DNA of 64,000 bases from Cryptomeria japonica (lineage: Eukaryota; Streptophyta; Pinopsida; Cupressales; Cupressaceae), in assembly GCF_030272615.1 (NCBI RefSeq), contig NC_081407.1, forward strand, positions 139,506,897-139,570,896. The letters run 5' to 3'. The translations under genes were made by a program, and so were the position numbers. Shown here in pieces: positions 1 to 10,605 of this stretch (its first letter is position 1; the number at the start of each line of letters is the position of its first letter). The notes under the pieces were generated by a model, which was not told the origin of the DNA, did no database searches, and saw only the letters and a program-made list of their open reading frames with translations.

Positions 1-131
1 GTGGAGTCTTTAGGAGATGCTGAGAGGTATAGGGCCCAACCCTACACGTTGGAGAAGGGGTTGGCCCCTTTAGGCGGATTCCAATGTTGCCCAAGGCAAT
101 TGGAATCCGCCATCCCTAATTACAAACAACA
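1..131 (-). repeat. 3' LTR of the first copia element (partial)
   Basis: The first 131 bp (minus sense) of the LTR, aligning to 5359-5489 with four transition differences. It continues beyond position 1. Confidence 0.93.
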
Positions 132-140
132 CTCCCTCTT
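132..140 (-). promoter_or_regulatory. Polypurine tract of the first copia element
   Basis: Minus-strand AAGAGGGAG immediately before the 3' LTR start. The same tract abuts the LTR of the second copia element at 60386. Confidence 0.85.
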
Positions 141-165
141 AATTAGGGAAGAGAAACATAACCAT

Positions 166-560
166 AATCTTTCATCTTGCACACAAGCAAGTATGGATTA
201 CATAATCAAAATATTGTAGTCTTCCATCTTGCACACAAGCATAGAATGGAACTACGTAATTTTAATCTTCCAGCTCGCACACAAGCATAGACTGGATCCA
301 CCTTACATTGCCCGCAGAGGGTGGAGAGGATCTTTTCTACCATCTTACATTGCCCGCAAATGATGGTTAACAATTACACTTCTCCCCGAAAAGATTACAA
401 TACCATCTTACATTGCCGGTAGAGGATGGTTAACAATTACACTTCTCCTTGAGAAGATTACAATACCATCTTACATTGCCCGCAAAGGATGTTTAATAAT
501 TACACTTCTCCCTAAGAAGATTACAATATCACCTTACATTGCGCGCAAAGGGTGGTTTAA
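166..560 (-). repeat. Array of at least eight short hairpins in the copia 3' UTR
   Basis: Two hairpin families in tandem. Three copies have a loop like ttgcacacaagcata (166-200, 222-251, 270-295). Five copies with a loop like ttacattgcccgcaaag recur about every 62 bp (297-325, 339-367, 402-430, 465-493, 530-554). Stems vary as pairs: TCCACC/GGTGGA, ACCATC/GATGGT, CACC/GGTG, CCAT/ATGG, CCAG/CTGG. Small CTTCTC/GAGAAG hairpins lie between some copies. Confidence 0.85.
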
Positions 561-574
561 TACAACACGATGTA

Positions 575-1378
575 TCACTGAGGTTGAGACTCCCTCTCAA
601 TTAGGGTTTCATTTTCCACAACACTGAGTCTGTCTCTGAAGTACACAAACTTCACTTTGGACAGAGGCTTGGTAAGAATATCTGCAACCTGCTCATCAGT
701 GCTGCCATACTTCAGCTGAATGGCGCCTCTTTGCACCATATCCCGAATGAAATGATAATGGGTTTCCACATGTTTTGACCTGTCATGAAACACTAGATTG
801 ATAGACATTTTGATACAACTCTGATTATCACAATGAATAACTGTAGGATCCTAAGGCTGACCAAACAGCCCAGCAAGAAGCTTGCGAAGCCATACTGCTT
901 CCCTAGAAGCTACACTTGCTGCAATATATTCAGCTTCAGCAGTACTTAGTGCCACTGAGGATTGTTTTCTGCAAGCCCAAGAGATCACTGCGGATCCTAA
1001 GCTGAAGCAAATGCCGAAAGTGTTTTTCCTGTCTTTGACGCTTCCAGCCCAATCTGCATCTGAATAACCTTCCAAGGTTATTGAAGTGTTAAGTGGATAC
1101 TTCAGCCCATAGCCAACTGTGCCTCGCAAGTATCTTAAAATGTGCTTGGCTGCAACAAGATGAACATGTTTGGACATGCTCATAAACTGGCTGAGAGCAT
1201 TCACTGCAAAACATATGTCTGGTCTAGTGTTAATTAGATATTTTAGTGATCCAATCAACTGCCTATACTCTGATGGATCTGCAAAATCAGAGTTAGCTGC
1301 AGGAACACTTAACTTCTTCAAGTTAGATTCCATAGGAGTAGACATAGGTTTACAATCCATCATTCTAAATCTTTTCAA
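575..1378 (-). pseudogene. copia RNase H with in-frame stop
   Basis: Has NTRPDICFAVNALSQF, GYSDADWAGS, STAEAEYIAAS, then a TAG stop near 849, then in the same frame HCDNQSCIK, VADILTKPLS and the element's C terminus near 575. Confidence 0.9.
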
Positions 1379-1429
1379 GATATCAATAGTGTACTTTCCT
1401 TGACTTAGAAAAATTTCGTTAGATCTTTG

Positions 1430-2386
1430 TCATACTTCTAGACCTAGAAAATAATGTATTAGACCTAAGTCTTTCATTTCAAATTTTGAAGCTAGTTCTT
1501 TCTTACATCTAATGATAAGTTCATCTTTACCAGTAAGAAATAAATCATCTACATACAAAACTAGAATTAGCATTTCATTATTGGATAACTTAAAGTAGAT
1601 GTTAGAGTCAGCATCATTTTTACAAAAGCCTAGACTTAACAAGTATTTATCAATTCTTTCATACCAAGCACGAGGAGCCTGTTTGATGCCATACAGAGCT
1701 TTCTTCAACCTGCACACATGAGTTATTCTATCCTGAATCTCATAACCCTCAGGTTGTTCAATATAGACCTCTTCCTCAATGACACCATTAAGGAAGGCAG
1801 TCTTAACATCCATCTGATGTAGCTTCCAATCTCTAGCAACAACAATAGCTATTATAGTTCTAATAGAAGTATATCTAGCAACAGGAGCAAATGTTTCTTC
1901 ATAGTCTATGCCTTCCTTTTGAGAAAAACCACGAGCTACAAATCTAGCCTTATACTTTTCAATACTACCATCAGCATTATGTTTAATTTTAAATAACCAT
2001 TTAGAGGAAACAACAGATTTACCTTTGGGTCTGGGCACAATATCCCAAACATCATTCTTGATGATTGACTGATACTCTTCATCCATAGCAAGCTTCCAGG
2101 CACGATGGTTCAAGGCTTCTTTAACATTGCAAGGTTCAGATTCAATGAGATTGTTTATCAATGCAACGTAGTTGGAGAATACTTAAGGTCTCCTGATTTC
2201 ACAGAAGGTGCCATTGGGAGCAACAAATCTTTCGGCTTCTTCAATGGTGTTTCTTACCCAAAGTGGCCTCTTTTTGGTAACAACAATGTCAATGGGACTC
2301 ATGGGCTCTGGTGGATCATCATGTTCTTTTTGAGGTGGAGGTTCAACAAGCTCCCTCTGAATCTCAAGGTTAGTATCAACATTCAT
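1430..2386 (-). pseudogene. copia reverse transcriptase
   Basis: Contains KARFVARGFSQKEGIDYEET, HQMDVKTAFLNG, and the catalytic YVDD at 1544-1555. The frame is open from 2161 to 1430 (243 codons); a stop separates the upstream part. Compared with the second copia copy, this one keeps the catalytic motif. Confidence 0.92.
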
Positions 2387-2389
2387 GTC

Positions 2390-3720
2390 TTAATTGTCAT
2401 TAGCTTCATCAATAACAAAAGAACCTTTTGATTTCTTAAAAGCAATATCTTCTTCAAAGGTAACATCCCTACTTACCTCAACATACCTTTGACCAGGGAT
2501 GTATATCTTGAATGCCTTGGAGGATTCACTGTATTCGACTAGCATGCCTTTCTTCCCGGAGGGTTCCAACTTGGTTCGCTTTTCCTTGGGCACATGAACA
2601 TAAATGGGACTTCCAAAGATTCTGATGTGACTGATGTCTGGTTTGGATCCTATGAAGGCTTCTTTAGGGGTCATGTTCTTTAGAACACGGTGTGGACATC
2701 TATTCTGGATATATACTGCTGTTCTAGAAGTCTCAGCCCATAGGAAGGTCTACAAATCTTGATCATGAATCATAGCCTTTGAGGCCTCAACAATAGTTCT
2801 ATTCTTCCTTTCAGCAACTCCGTTTTGTTGAGGATTGTATGGAACATAAAACTCCCTCTTAATTCCTGACTCAACACAAAAACCATAAAAGCTACCAGAG
2901 GTGTACTCACCTCCATTGTCAGATCTTAAACATTTAATTCTTTTACCAGAGGAGTTTTCAGTTAATGCTTTAAACTCTTTAAATTTACTTAAGACTTAAA
3001 TAGATTCTTTAGATTTCAAGAAGTAGATCCAAGTTTTCCTAGAGAAATCATCTATGAAGATTACGTAATAAAGAAATCCACTAGGAGATGCTATAGACAT
3101 AGGACCACATAAATCAGAGTGAACAAGTTCTTGTTTATCTTTAGGTCTATTTTCACTTTTATGAAAGGGACTTTTAACATTTTTACCTATAGCACAACCT
3201 TTGCAAGTTTTATCATGAATTTGACTGAGTTTAGGCATACCTTTGACTAACTTTTCAAGAGAGGGAAGTGCTTGATAGTGTAAGTGTCCAAGTCTTCTAT
3301 GCCATAGCTAACAAGATTTGGGAGCCTCATTAATGAGGGCTTGAACAGGGTTAGTAGAGAGCTTATAAAAACTATCATATCTATTACCAATTACACGAGT
3401 AGATTTAAAACTAGATTTCTTAGGCCAAGCAAGCACTTTTCCCTCAGAAAATGCAATTTGATAACCTTTATCTTCTAGAGCAGAAATGGAAATTAAGTTT
3501 CTTTTAATTCCAGGAACAAACAAGATGTCACTAAGATGCAGTGAAATACCAGAGTTTAAATTTAAAGTAGTGCCAGAACCTCTTACCGAATAACGAGCAT
3601 CATCACCAATTACCACGTGAAGGTTGGTGTCCTTTTCTACTAAGTCTGAAAGATGATCACGGTAGCCTGTGCTGTGTCTGGAAGCACCACTATCAATCAG
3701 CCATGTATTACTATCTGTAG
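2390..3720 (-). pseudogene. copia protease and integrase, broken
   Basis: Protease active site WLIDSGAS is at about 3680-3705. The integrase has LVHSDLCGP, a DNGGEYT motif and NGVAERKNRTIVE (the D, D, E catalytic set) between 3150 and 2770. It ends with the FGSPIYVHVPKEKR and YIPGQRYVEVSRDV region. In-frame stops interrupt it near 2998, 2751 and 3310. Confidence 0.9.
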
Positions 3721-3780
3721 GTATGCTGCTAGACAGAGCAGAGATGAATAAGAAGTCATCATTTTGTTCTGAGACTTCGT

Positions 3781-4601
3781 TTAGGTTGGCTTCTCTTTGA
3801 GTAGGGTTATTCTAACATTCTTTAGCATAGTGACCAAACTTGTCACATCTAAAACATCGAACACGCGAAGTATCTTTTGGTCTCTTCCAAGAGTGCTAGG
3901 AACTAGATGGTCCGAATTCCCTATTTCTCTTTGGATAAGGCTTCTTCCAATTTCCACCTTTCTTGCATTGGGCTGCAAGCATGTGTTGATCATCTACATG
4001 AGGACTTTTGGTTTGCCCTCTTGTGATGAGGCGAGACTCTTCTTGAATGCAATCATTCTTAAGGCGATCAAGGGTAGGTAACTCAGTTCTACCACTTTTG
4101 GTTTGAATAAATGACTCCCATGAGTGTGGTAAACCATTTAAGGCAATCATGACAAGGTCCTTATCTTCCATGTTATGACCAATTGTACCTAGCTAATTCT
4201 TTAGTTCTGAAATTCTCATAAAATAGGAAACAACAAAATCTTCTTTTGACATTAAGTAGTTGTTGTCTTAAAGTAATTGCCCTACTGAGATTGTTAATTT
4301 CATATGTACCTTGTAGATGACTGAACATTTCCCTTGCAGAAGTAAATGAGGCAATCGAGGTGACAAGGTGGTCTTTAACTAAATCAATGAGAAGCTTTCT
4401 GGCCTTGACAACATCCTTCTTGAATTGTTTTAGCTCAGCAGCATCTGTAGGTTCAGTTAGCTCTTTCACTTCTATGAAGTGGAGAAGATCTTCTTCTAGA
4501 GCCAACATGATTCGAACCTTCCATGCAGCAAAATTGATATTTCCATCAAGCCTATCTTCAACTTTCAGCCCCATTGACCTGACCTGCAAATGAGACAACA
4601 A
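3781..4601 (-). pseudogene. copia gag, broken
   Basis: The first segment (4601-4173) has LDGNINFAAWKVRIMLALEE and related UBN2-type gag sequence. The frame shifts near 4200 and resumes in 4171-3896 (LVMIALNGLPHSWESFIQTK). The zinc knuckle CFRCDKFGHYAKEC lies near 3811-3860 in another frame. Gag would package the RNA; this copy cannot give one continuous protein. Confidence 0.85.
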
Positions 4602-4655
4602 TCTGGAAATAAAGGAGTACTAAATTCTGAAATCTGAAAGTTGATCTAGCCTATA

Positions 4656-4667
4656 GCTCTGATACCA
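4656..4667 (-). promoter_or_regulatory. Primer-binding site, initiator-methionine tRNA type
   Basis: Minus-strand TGGTATCAGAGC directly after the LTR end. It is complementary to the 3' end of plant initiator tRNA-Met, the usual primer of copia elements. Confidence 0.93.
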
Positions 4668-5489
4668 TGTCGATTTTAACACTTTCAGATTGATATAAAC
4701 TCAGAATTTATATTTAGTTTCTAATTAGTTTGATTAGCTGAAAGAATTTGGAATTAGTGACAACATAGAAATGAACAAATTGAGAACAAGACACAGTTAC
4801 CCTGGGAAAACCTCCTAGGAGGAAAAACCCAGCCAGAAAAGATCCTCAGATCTGATTATGGATTATAGTTATGTAATCATTACAACACTTATAGGTTCAA
4901 ATGTTGTTGTCACAAGAAGGATGGCAGATTGAGGTAGCTGCCTTCAAGATTAGCTTGCTGTCACATGAGTGATGGTTGCTGCCATTTTGCTGCTCCTTTA
5001 ACCTAGATTGCAGACCTTCAAGGAAGTCGTTGTGTATTCACTAAGTTCGTTGACTCCTAATGATGAATTTCGCACCTCAACTAGCAGATGTAAATTGCTG
5101 ATGTGGCAGAGGTAATTGTTGTAAGTGCAGATGTAATATTTCTCCCTGAAGTTCGCATTAGCCAGGCATATGCATTTCGCATGAATGAAAACTGAATGAG
5201 TGAATTGTGATGTGAGGTTTATGCTTATTATATGTCGAGCAATACTCCTAAACATGTCGGCTTGCCTTATAAATTAAAACCTTTTTAATTTATTTAATGC
5301 AAAATGTATTGGGATAGGGTTGGCCCTATCATGATGGCGTGTTAGGCTTGAATGTAGCGTGGAGTCTTTAGGAGATGCCGAGAGGTATAGGGCCCAGCCC
5401 TACACGTTGGAGAAGGGGCTGGCCCCCTTAGGCGGATTCCAATGTTGCCCAAGGCAATTGGAATCCGCCATCCCTAATTACAAACAACA
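4668..5489 (-). repeat. 5' LTR of the first copia element
   Basis: 822 bp, TG...CA on the minus strand: it starts TGTTGTTTGTAATTAGGG at 5489 and ends ...AAAATCGACA at 4668, directly abutting the primer-binding site. The same start recurs at 131. Confidence 0.92.
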
Positions 5490-5640
5490 GAAGGCATTTA
5501 ATTTTTTATTTTTATTTTGTGATTAGTACTTGTGGAAGGGGAGGATAGTATAAATAAATGGCCATTTTACCCAACATCATGTTGGATGACAATCACAGGT
5601 TTTTTAATAATAAAAACATGTGAAAGAAATGTATGTTGAT
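5490..5640. other. Flank between copia and gypsy remnants
   Basis: AT-rich sequence with no coding similarity that I can see. The gypsy reading frame fades out near 5640. Confidence 0.5.
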
Positions 5641-8365
5641 AATTTTTTAGCACAAATGCCTTGGTAAAGATCTAGCCAGTGACTATTGTAAACATCTGAA
5701 ACTTTCTTCCACCTTTCTAGTCCATTCAAATATTTTTTATTCCCTTTAATAGTCTCAAGAATGGGAGCAACCACATGACTGAAATTTCAAATAAATTTTC
5801 TAGGAAAACTTGCAAGACCATGAAAGCTCCTTACCTCCAACACACTTTTAGGTGTTGGCCAATCAATTATGGCTTGAACCTTTTCCTTATCCACCTTTAG
5901 TCCATCCTTCGACACCACAAAACCCAAGTAAATCAGTCCGGGCTGCAAAAACATTGAGATAAATCTGCAACTTTTCCTCATGTAACCTTCTCAACACCTT
6001 CCTCAGATGCCCCATATGCTCCTCTTTGGACCTACTGAACACCAAAATATCATCAAGATACATAATCACAAATTTCCCTGGGAATGGTTTTAAAACCTCA
6101 TTCATAAGTCTCATAAAAGTGTTGGGTGCATTAGACAACCCAAAAGGCATAACCAGCCATTCATATAAACCATCATTAATCTTAAATGCTATTTTCCATT
6201 CATCCCCCAATCTGATTCTAGTTTGATGGTATCCACTTTTTAAATCTATCTTAGAAAACTACATTGAGCCATTTAAATAATCCATTAAATCTTCAATACT
6301 AGGAATTGGAAATCTATATTTGATGGTTATTTTATTGATAGCCCTAGAATCCGTGCACATACGCCACTCTCCCCCTTTCTTTGGGACGAGTATTGTCGCA
6401 ACAACACAAGGGCTTAACCTCTCCCTTATCAAACCCTTCTTTGAAAGATCTTCCATTTGCTTCTTAATCTCTTCACTTTCCATAGGTGTCAACCTATAGG
6501 CAGCCTTGTTTGGAAGGCTAGCCCGTGGGATAAAATCCACATGGTGGCTAATGCTCCTTATAGGAGGCAACTCACTAGGTAAATCAGATGCAACAATATC
6601 CATGTGTTCATCTAAAATATTTTGTACTTCATGAGGCAAATTATCAAGTTTTTCTTAAGTAAAAACACACTTAGGTTTAAGGACCAAAGCGAATCCTACT
6701 TCCTCATTCTTCATATCATGTATGAACTCCTTTAACCACTTACCAACATTACCTTGATACGGTTACCACTACTTTTGTCCACTTCTTGCTCTTGGATAGG
6801 CATCAATAGATGCCTAACTCCATCTTTCTCAATTGTATAAATGTTCTCCCTTCAATTATGCACCACTTTCCTGTTAAATTACCATGGTCTTCCAAGCAAT
6901 ACATGGCACACATCCATGGGCGTTAAATCACATAACACACTATCTTTATAACCATCCATTTGGAAATCAACATAAGCCTGCTCATTTACCAACAATTGAT
7001 GTCCTTTTTGCAACCACGATACCTTATAAGGAGATAGATGCTTAATTCTTTCAAGGCCTAACTTATCTACCATCTCTATTGTAACAATATTATCCATACT
7101 ACCACGATCAATGATTAGTTTGCAACATTTACCTTTTGACTTACATTTGGTTTTAAATAACGCTCTCCTTTGGACTGGTTCTTGACTTTCTTTATGAGGC
7201 TTCAACAATACCCTCTTTAGTAACAAAGATTCTCCTGATTCTGGTTCTTCCTTGTGGTGGATAGGTGACCCCACACTCTCTTGGTCAGCATGAACAATTT
7301 GATTACTCCTTTCAAACTTTGTATGCTCTCCTTGAGAAGATTTAGGACATTACCAACTTTTTTGTCTAATATATTGATTGCACTTAAAGCATTTTCCAAA
7401 GAACCCTCTTCCTTTACCTTGAGAACCACCTCTTCCATATGATCTTCCCCCTTTATTTTGATAGCCTCCTCAATCATTATTGGCTGTTCCACTAGAATTT
7501 CCAAGCCCCTTCCTCTAAATCCTCGTCCTCTCTTTCTGTCCTACTCACTTTGCTTCCTTTGCAACTTCTCTTCTGCCTTGATGGCAAGTTGATAAGCCTC
7601 TTCAAGAATTTTAGGAGACACTAGACTCAATTCGTCTTGCAAACTGTCCTTCAAACCATTCGTATATCTTGCCACTTTCTCCATGTCATCCTCACTATCC
7701 CTTGATCATATCACCAACTTATAAAATTCCTCAGTATAATCTTTCACAGACATCTTTTTGTTTTAGGTTTTGCAATCTTTTTAAAGAGATTAGTTTGATA
7801 ATATCTCGGAAGGAACTTAGCCTTCAACTTTGCAACCATCTGATCCCAAGAGTTTATCTTGTCTTTATTTTTCTTCCTTCTCTCGGATTGAGCAAAGTCC
7901 CACCACATAGCAACGTGGCCCTTCAATCTAGTGTACACAAATTCCACTCTCCTTTCTTTTGCAACTCCCTCATATTCAAAATCTTTATCTAAATGATTGA
8001 TCGAGTCGATGAGATCTTCTCCATTGAGGCTTCCCGAATAAGTAGGAACCTCTATTTTGGGTTTGGAACCCACATTCATCACTGTGCTCAATAATCTTTC
8101 TTCAAACCTTTCAATTTCTCCTTGCTCTTCTTCATCATCCTCTCGTGGTTGTTCTTCTTTATTATCAGTTGAATCATCATCAGGGGTTCCTCTTCTCTAT
8201 GCCCTCTCCATAGCATCCATCCGAGAAATCAAATGCTACAACATTTCTTGGACTCCTTCACCATGTTCTCTTCTACCTCATCCTCGGGCAGCTCCTCTGC
8301 CTATTCTTCTTGGAGGCATTCTGTCCACACCACTAAATCCCAATCTCTTAAGGGCTCTAATACCA
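5640..8365 (-). mobile_element. Ty3-gypsy retrotransposon, 3' truncated and decayed
   Basis: Minus order gag, protease, reverse transcriptase, stopping in the connection region after reverse transcriptase. RNase H and integrase are absent from this side. Gag segment 8091-7744 has VPTYSGSLNGEDLIDSINHL and GHVAMWWDF. Protease 7274-6879 has IIDRGSMDN (aspartate kept) and ends VCHVLLGRPW. Reverse transcriptase 6639-5787 has [40 protein letters not shown], and YLDD at 6049-6060. Several stops and frameshifts are present. Confidence 0.9.
8354..8365 (-). promoter_or_regulatory. Primer-binding site of the gypsy element
   Basis: Minus-strand TGGTATTAGAGC, one mismatch from the initiator tRNA-Met complement. 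It is next to the LTR end near 8369. Confidence 0.8.
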
Positions 8366-8368
8366 CTA

Positions 8369-10600
8369 TGATGGAAGCCTTGCTGACAACAGAAATTATA
8401 GGAACTTACAATTGAAAGAACAAGAGGAAATAATGATAGGAAGTTCAGGTTATAAACAAAGATTAGTCAAACCAACAATCTTACACCAATTGTGATGGGA
8501 AACAAAAACTGAGTTGCATACAAAATAGATGAACAACGCACAAAAAACAAAATTAACTCTGCCCATTCACAATGATTCCTAACACATTACAAAATCTCTT
8601 CTATTCCCTACAAGAACCGGTCTGCAATGGTTCATCACACTTCAAACATTCAGACTTCACCACGATCTTCCTTTCTGCAACCCCATTCGGCCTGTCTCCT
8701 TGTAATATCCCCTGCTCATATATGACTTAAAGTGAAGGGAATATTGTCAAACAATTCATTTATTTCCTGCTGTTCTAGTTTCAGACTGTATAACCTGCGT
8801 GTTATGCGGTTTTCTGGACAGTCGTATAATCTTGCGTGTTATGCTGTTTGGACTTAGCATGCAAATACATGGACCAAAATATAGAAAATGTACACCAATA
8901 GCTAACTGGAATTTTGACAAACAGTTGGCATACAATCATGTAACAACATATAAACTAAATGTAACCTTATATCTCCCTTTATTAGAAGGCAATAGACTTA
9001 TTACAAATGTCTAAATAAGGGCCAAGACTCTTAGCTAATAACAAACAATTTTCAAAATGAAATCATATGTAGCTCCAAACTCTTTAATTGCAGCATTTTA
9101 GATTGATTACAATGATTGAAAATGCATGGGCATTATTACAAATAGTTGGCATGCAATAATTTCATACCCGGATTTCCATGTCAATGGCTGCAGGTCTGAA
9201 AATGTTATGACAGCAAATTCTGGAAGTGTAAACCAGTAATTAAAATCCTCAATAAACATTCTCCAACAAGTATGCAATCTGCACTTGACAAACTTTAACC
9301 ATTGCTTGATATAAACCCCACATGCCAAGAGGAAGGTACTGTAGCAACTACTGTTCACGGGCACTGTAGCGTCACTGTTCATGGGTACTGTAGCAGAAAT
9401 AAAAGCTTGGAATCTGGTCGATAATGGCTGCCAATGATAAAGACTTAGGTCTGCAATAGATATACTTTCAAATTGCTTCAAACCCTATGTTGATTCTTCA
9501 CCTGTAAGCTCCAAAATAAATCGCCTATCTTCTTCCTCAAGGTGTAGATACAACGAACATCAAAAGACCCTAAAGCTGAAGTATGTCTCCTTATTATTCT
9601 CCATGAATACTTCTGCGAAATCTCAATAAGCTCTAATGTGAAGGACTGAAATATCCCTCACTCTCAGCTGCAACCCCTCGATGGGTTTTTCACCACCTCA
9701 GTTATGCTATCAATGGGAGTTTTCTTTCCCAAAGACAAATTGATCTGCAGAAACCCTTGGCTCCACAAACTCAAACAATCTTCTCAAAACAAATGCATCC
9801 AAAATGAGTTTATTGGCTTCTTCAATGTATATTTATATCTCTCCAAGAGGGGGTCGAATTTCTCCAAAAAAGCACTTTTTTAACTCATTAAACTTTTTTA
9901 ATGTTGGCATTATAACTTCATTTCACCCCCTTGGCCTAGGCACATCACTTAAATAATCAATTGGCCCCTTTTTAATGATACATTGACCCCTTCTTTATGG
10001 AATATTAATAACTTTATAATATAACATTAAATGCCTTATTATATAATTAATTATTAATTAAGTGTTCACTTTATTAATAATTAAATAATCATAACTCCCC
10101 GAATAAACATTATTTCTCAATTTCGTTTGCACCCGGAAGTTGACCATTTTATCCTTTGTACGTGCAACTGCCTTACTAAAAATAGAAAGGGTCCCTCTCT
10201 ATGTAACTCTGACTTACTATAAATAGTAAGTATATGAAACTGAGCCCAAACGAAGACCAAACTGGAACATATTGAATTCTAGAGAAGACGAGAACCCCCA
10301 TTAACCAAGCCCCTACCTCAAAACACCCTCTATCCACAATTATTAGCCTACGAGGGTCAGAATGATAGGCTAATCACTTAGGAATAGGAACGAACTAAAA
10401 AGGGGACATTACACTCCCATATTCCTTGTCAGGCTTTTCTTTTGTCCGATCCCTTGTTTGTACTTTGACCATCCAACCCTGAAAACCAAGTAGTCCCCGC
10501 TTATATAGGTCTAGCAGTTGGTTGATAACCGACTAACTACCATTCTTCACCTTGCAACAGTCGGGTCTTCCTGTCTCTATTGTGGCAGGAAGTTTGTAAC
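8369..10600 (-). repeat. gypsy 5' LTR, split by a solo LTR
   Basis: LTR sequence occupies 8369-8700 and resumes at 10419. A minus-strand TATATAAG box is near 10500. The outer edge near 10605 is a guess, because no second copy is visible. Confidence 0.55.
8701..10413 (-). mobile_element. Solo LTR of the TGTAATGTCCCC family
   Basis: On minus it starts TGTAATGTCCCC at 10413 and ends GGGGATATTACA at 8701 (1,713 bp). Flanks CTCCT (8696-8700) and CTCCC (10414-10418) fit a 5-bp target duplication with one change. It contains a palindrome ACTTACT...AGTAAGT at 10212-10231. Open frames inside it are chance. Confidence 0.85.
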
Positions 10601-10605
10601 TTACA

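Larger units (their letters stand above)
1..5489 (-). mobile_element. Ty1-copia LTR retrotransposon, nearly complete, 3' LTR cut by window edge
   Basis: The order on minus is 5' LTR (4668-5489), primer-binding site, gag, protease, integrase, reverse transcriptase, RNase H, 3' UTR with hairpins, polypurine tract, 3' LTR (131 downwards). Integrase before reverse transcriptase defines copia. The visible 131 bp of the two LTRs differ at four sites, all transitions. The frame is broken by several stops and frameshifts, so the copy is probably dead. Bases 5490-5494 (gaagg) would be one target-site duplicate; the other is outside the window. It sits in the PDS5 intron downstream of exon 23. Confidence 0.93.

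Noticed and set aside
298-565. Regularly spaced repeats resembling a CRISPR array
   Set aside because: This is a plant retrotransposon 3' UTR; units are diverged, contain no unique spacers and no cas genes exist here.
4656-4667. TGGTATCAGAGC (also 19633 and near 8354) as tRNA gene ends
   Set aside because: Only the 12-nt primer complement is present, next to LTR ends; no cloverleaf sequence follows.
9107-9481. 124-codon minus frame
   Set aside because: It lies wholly inside the solo LTR 8701-10413 and has no recognisable protein similarity.
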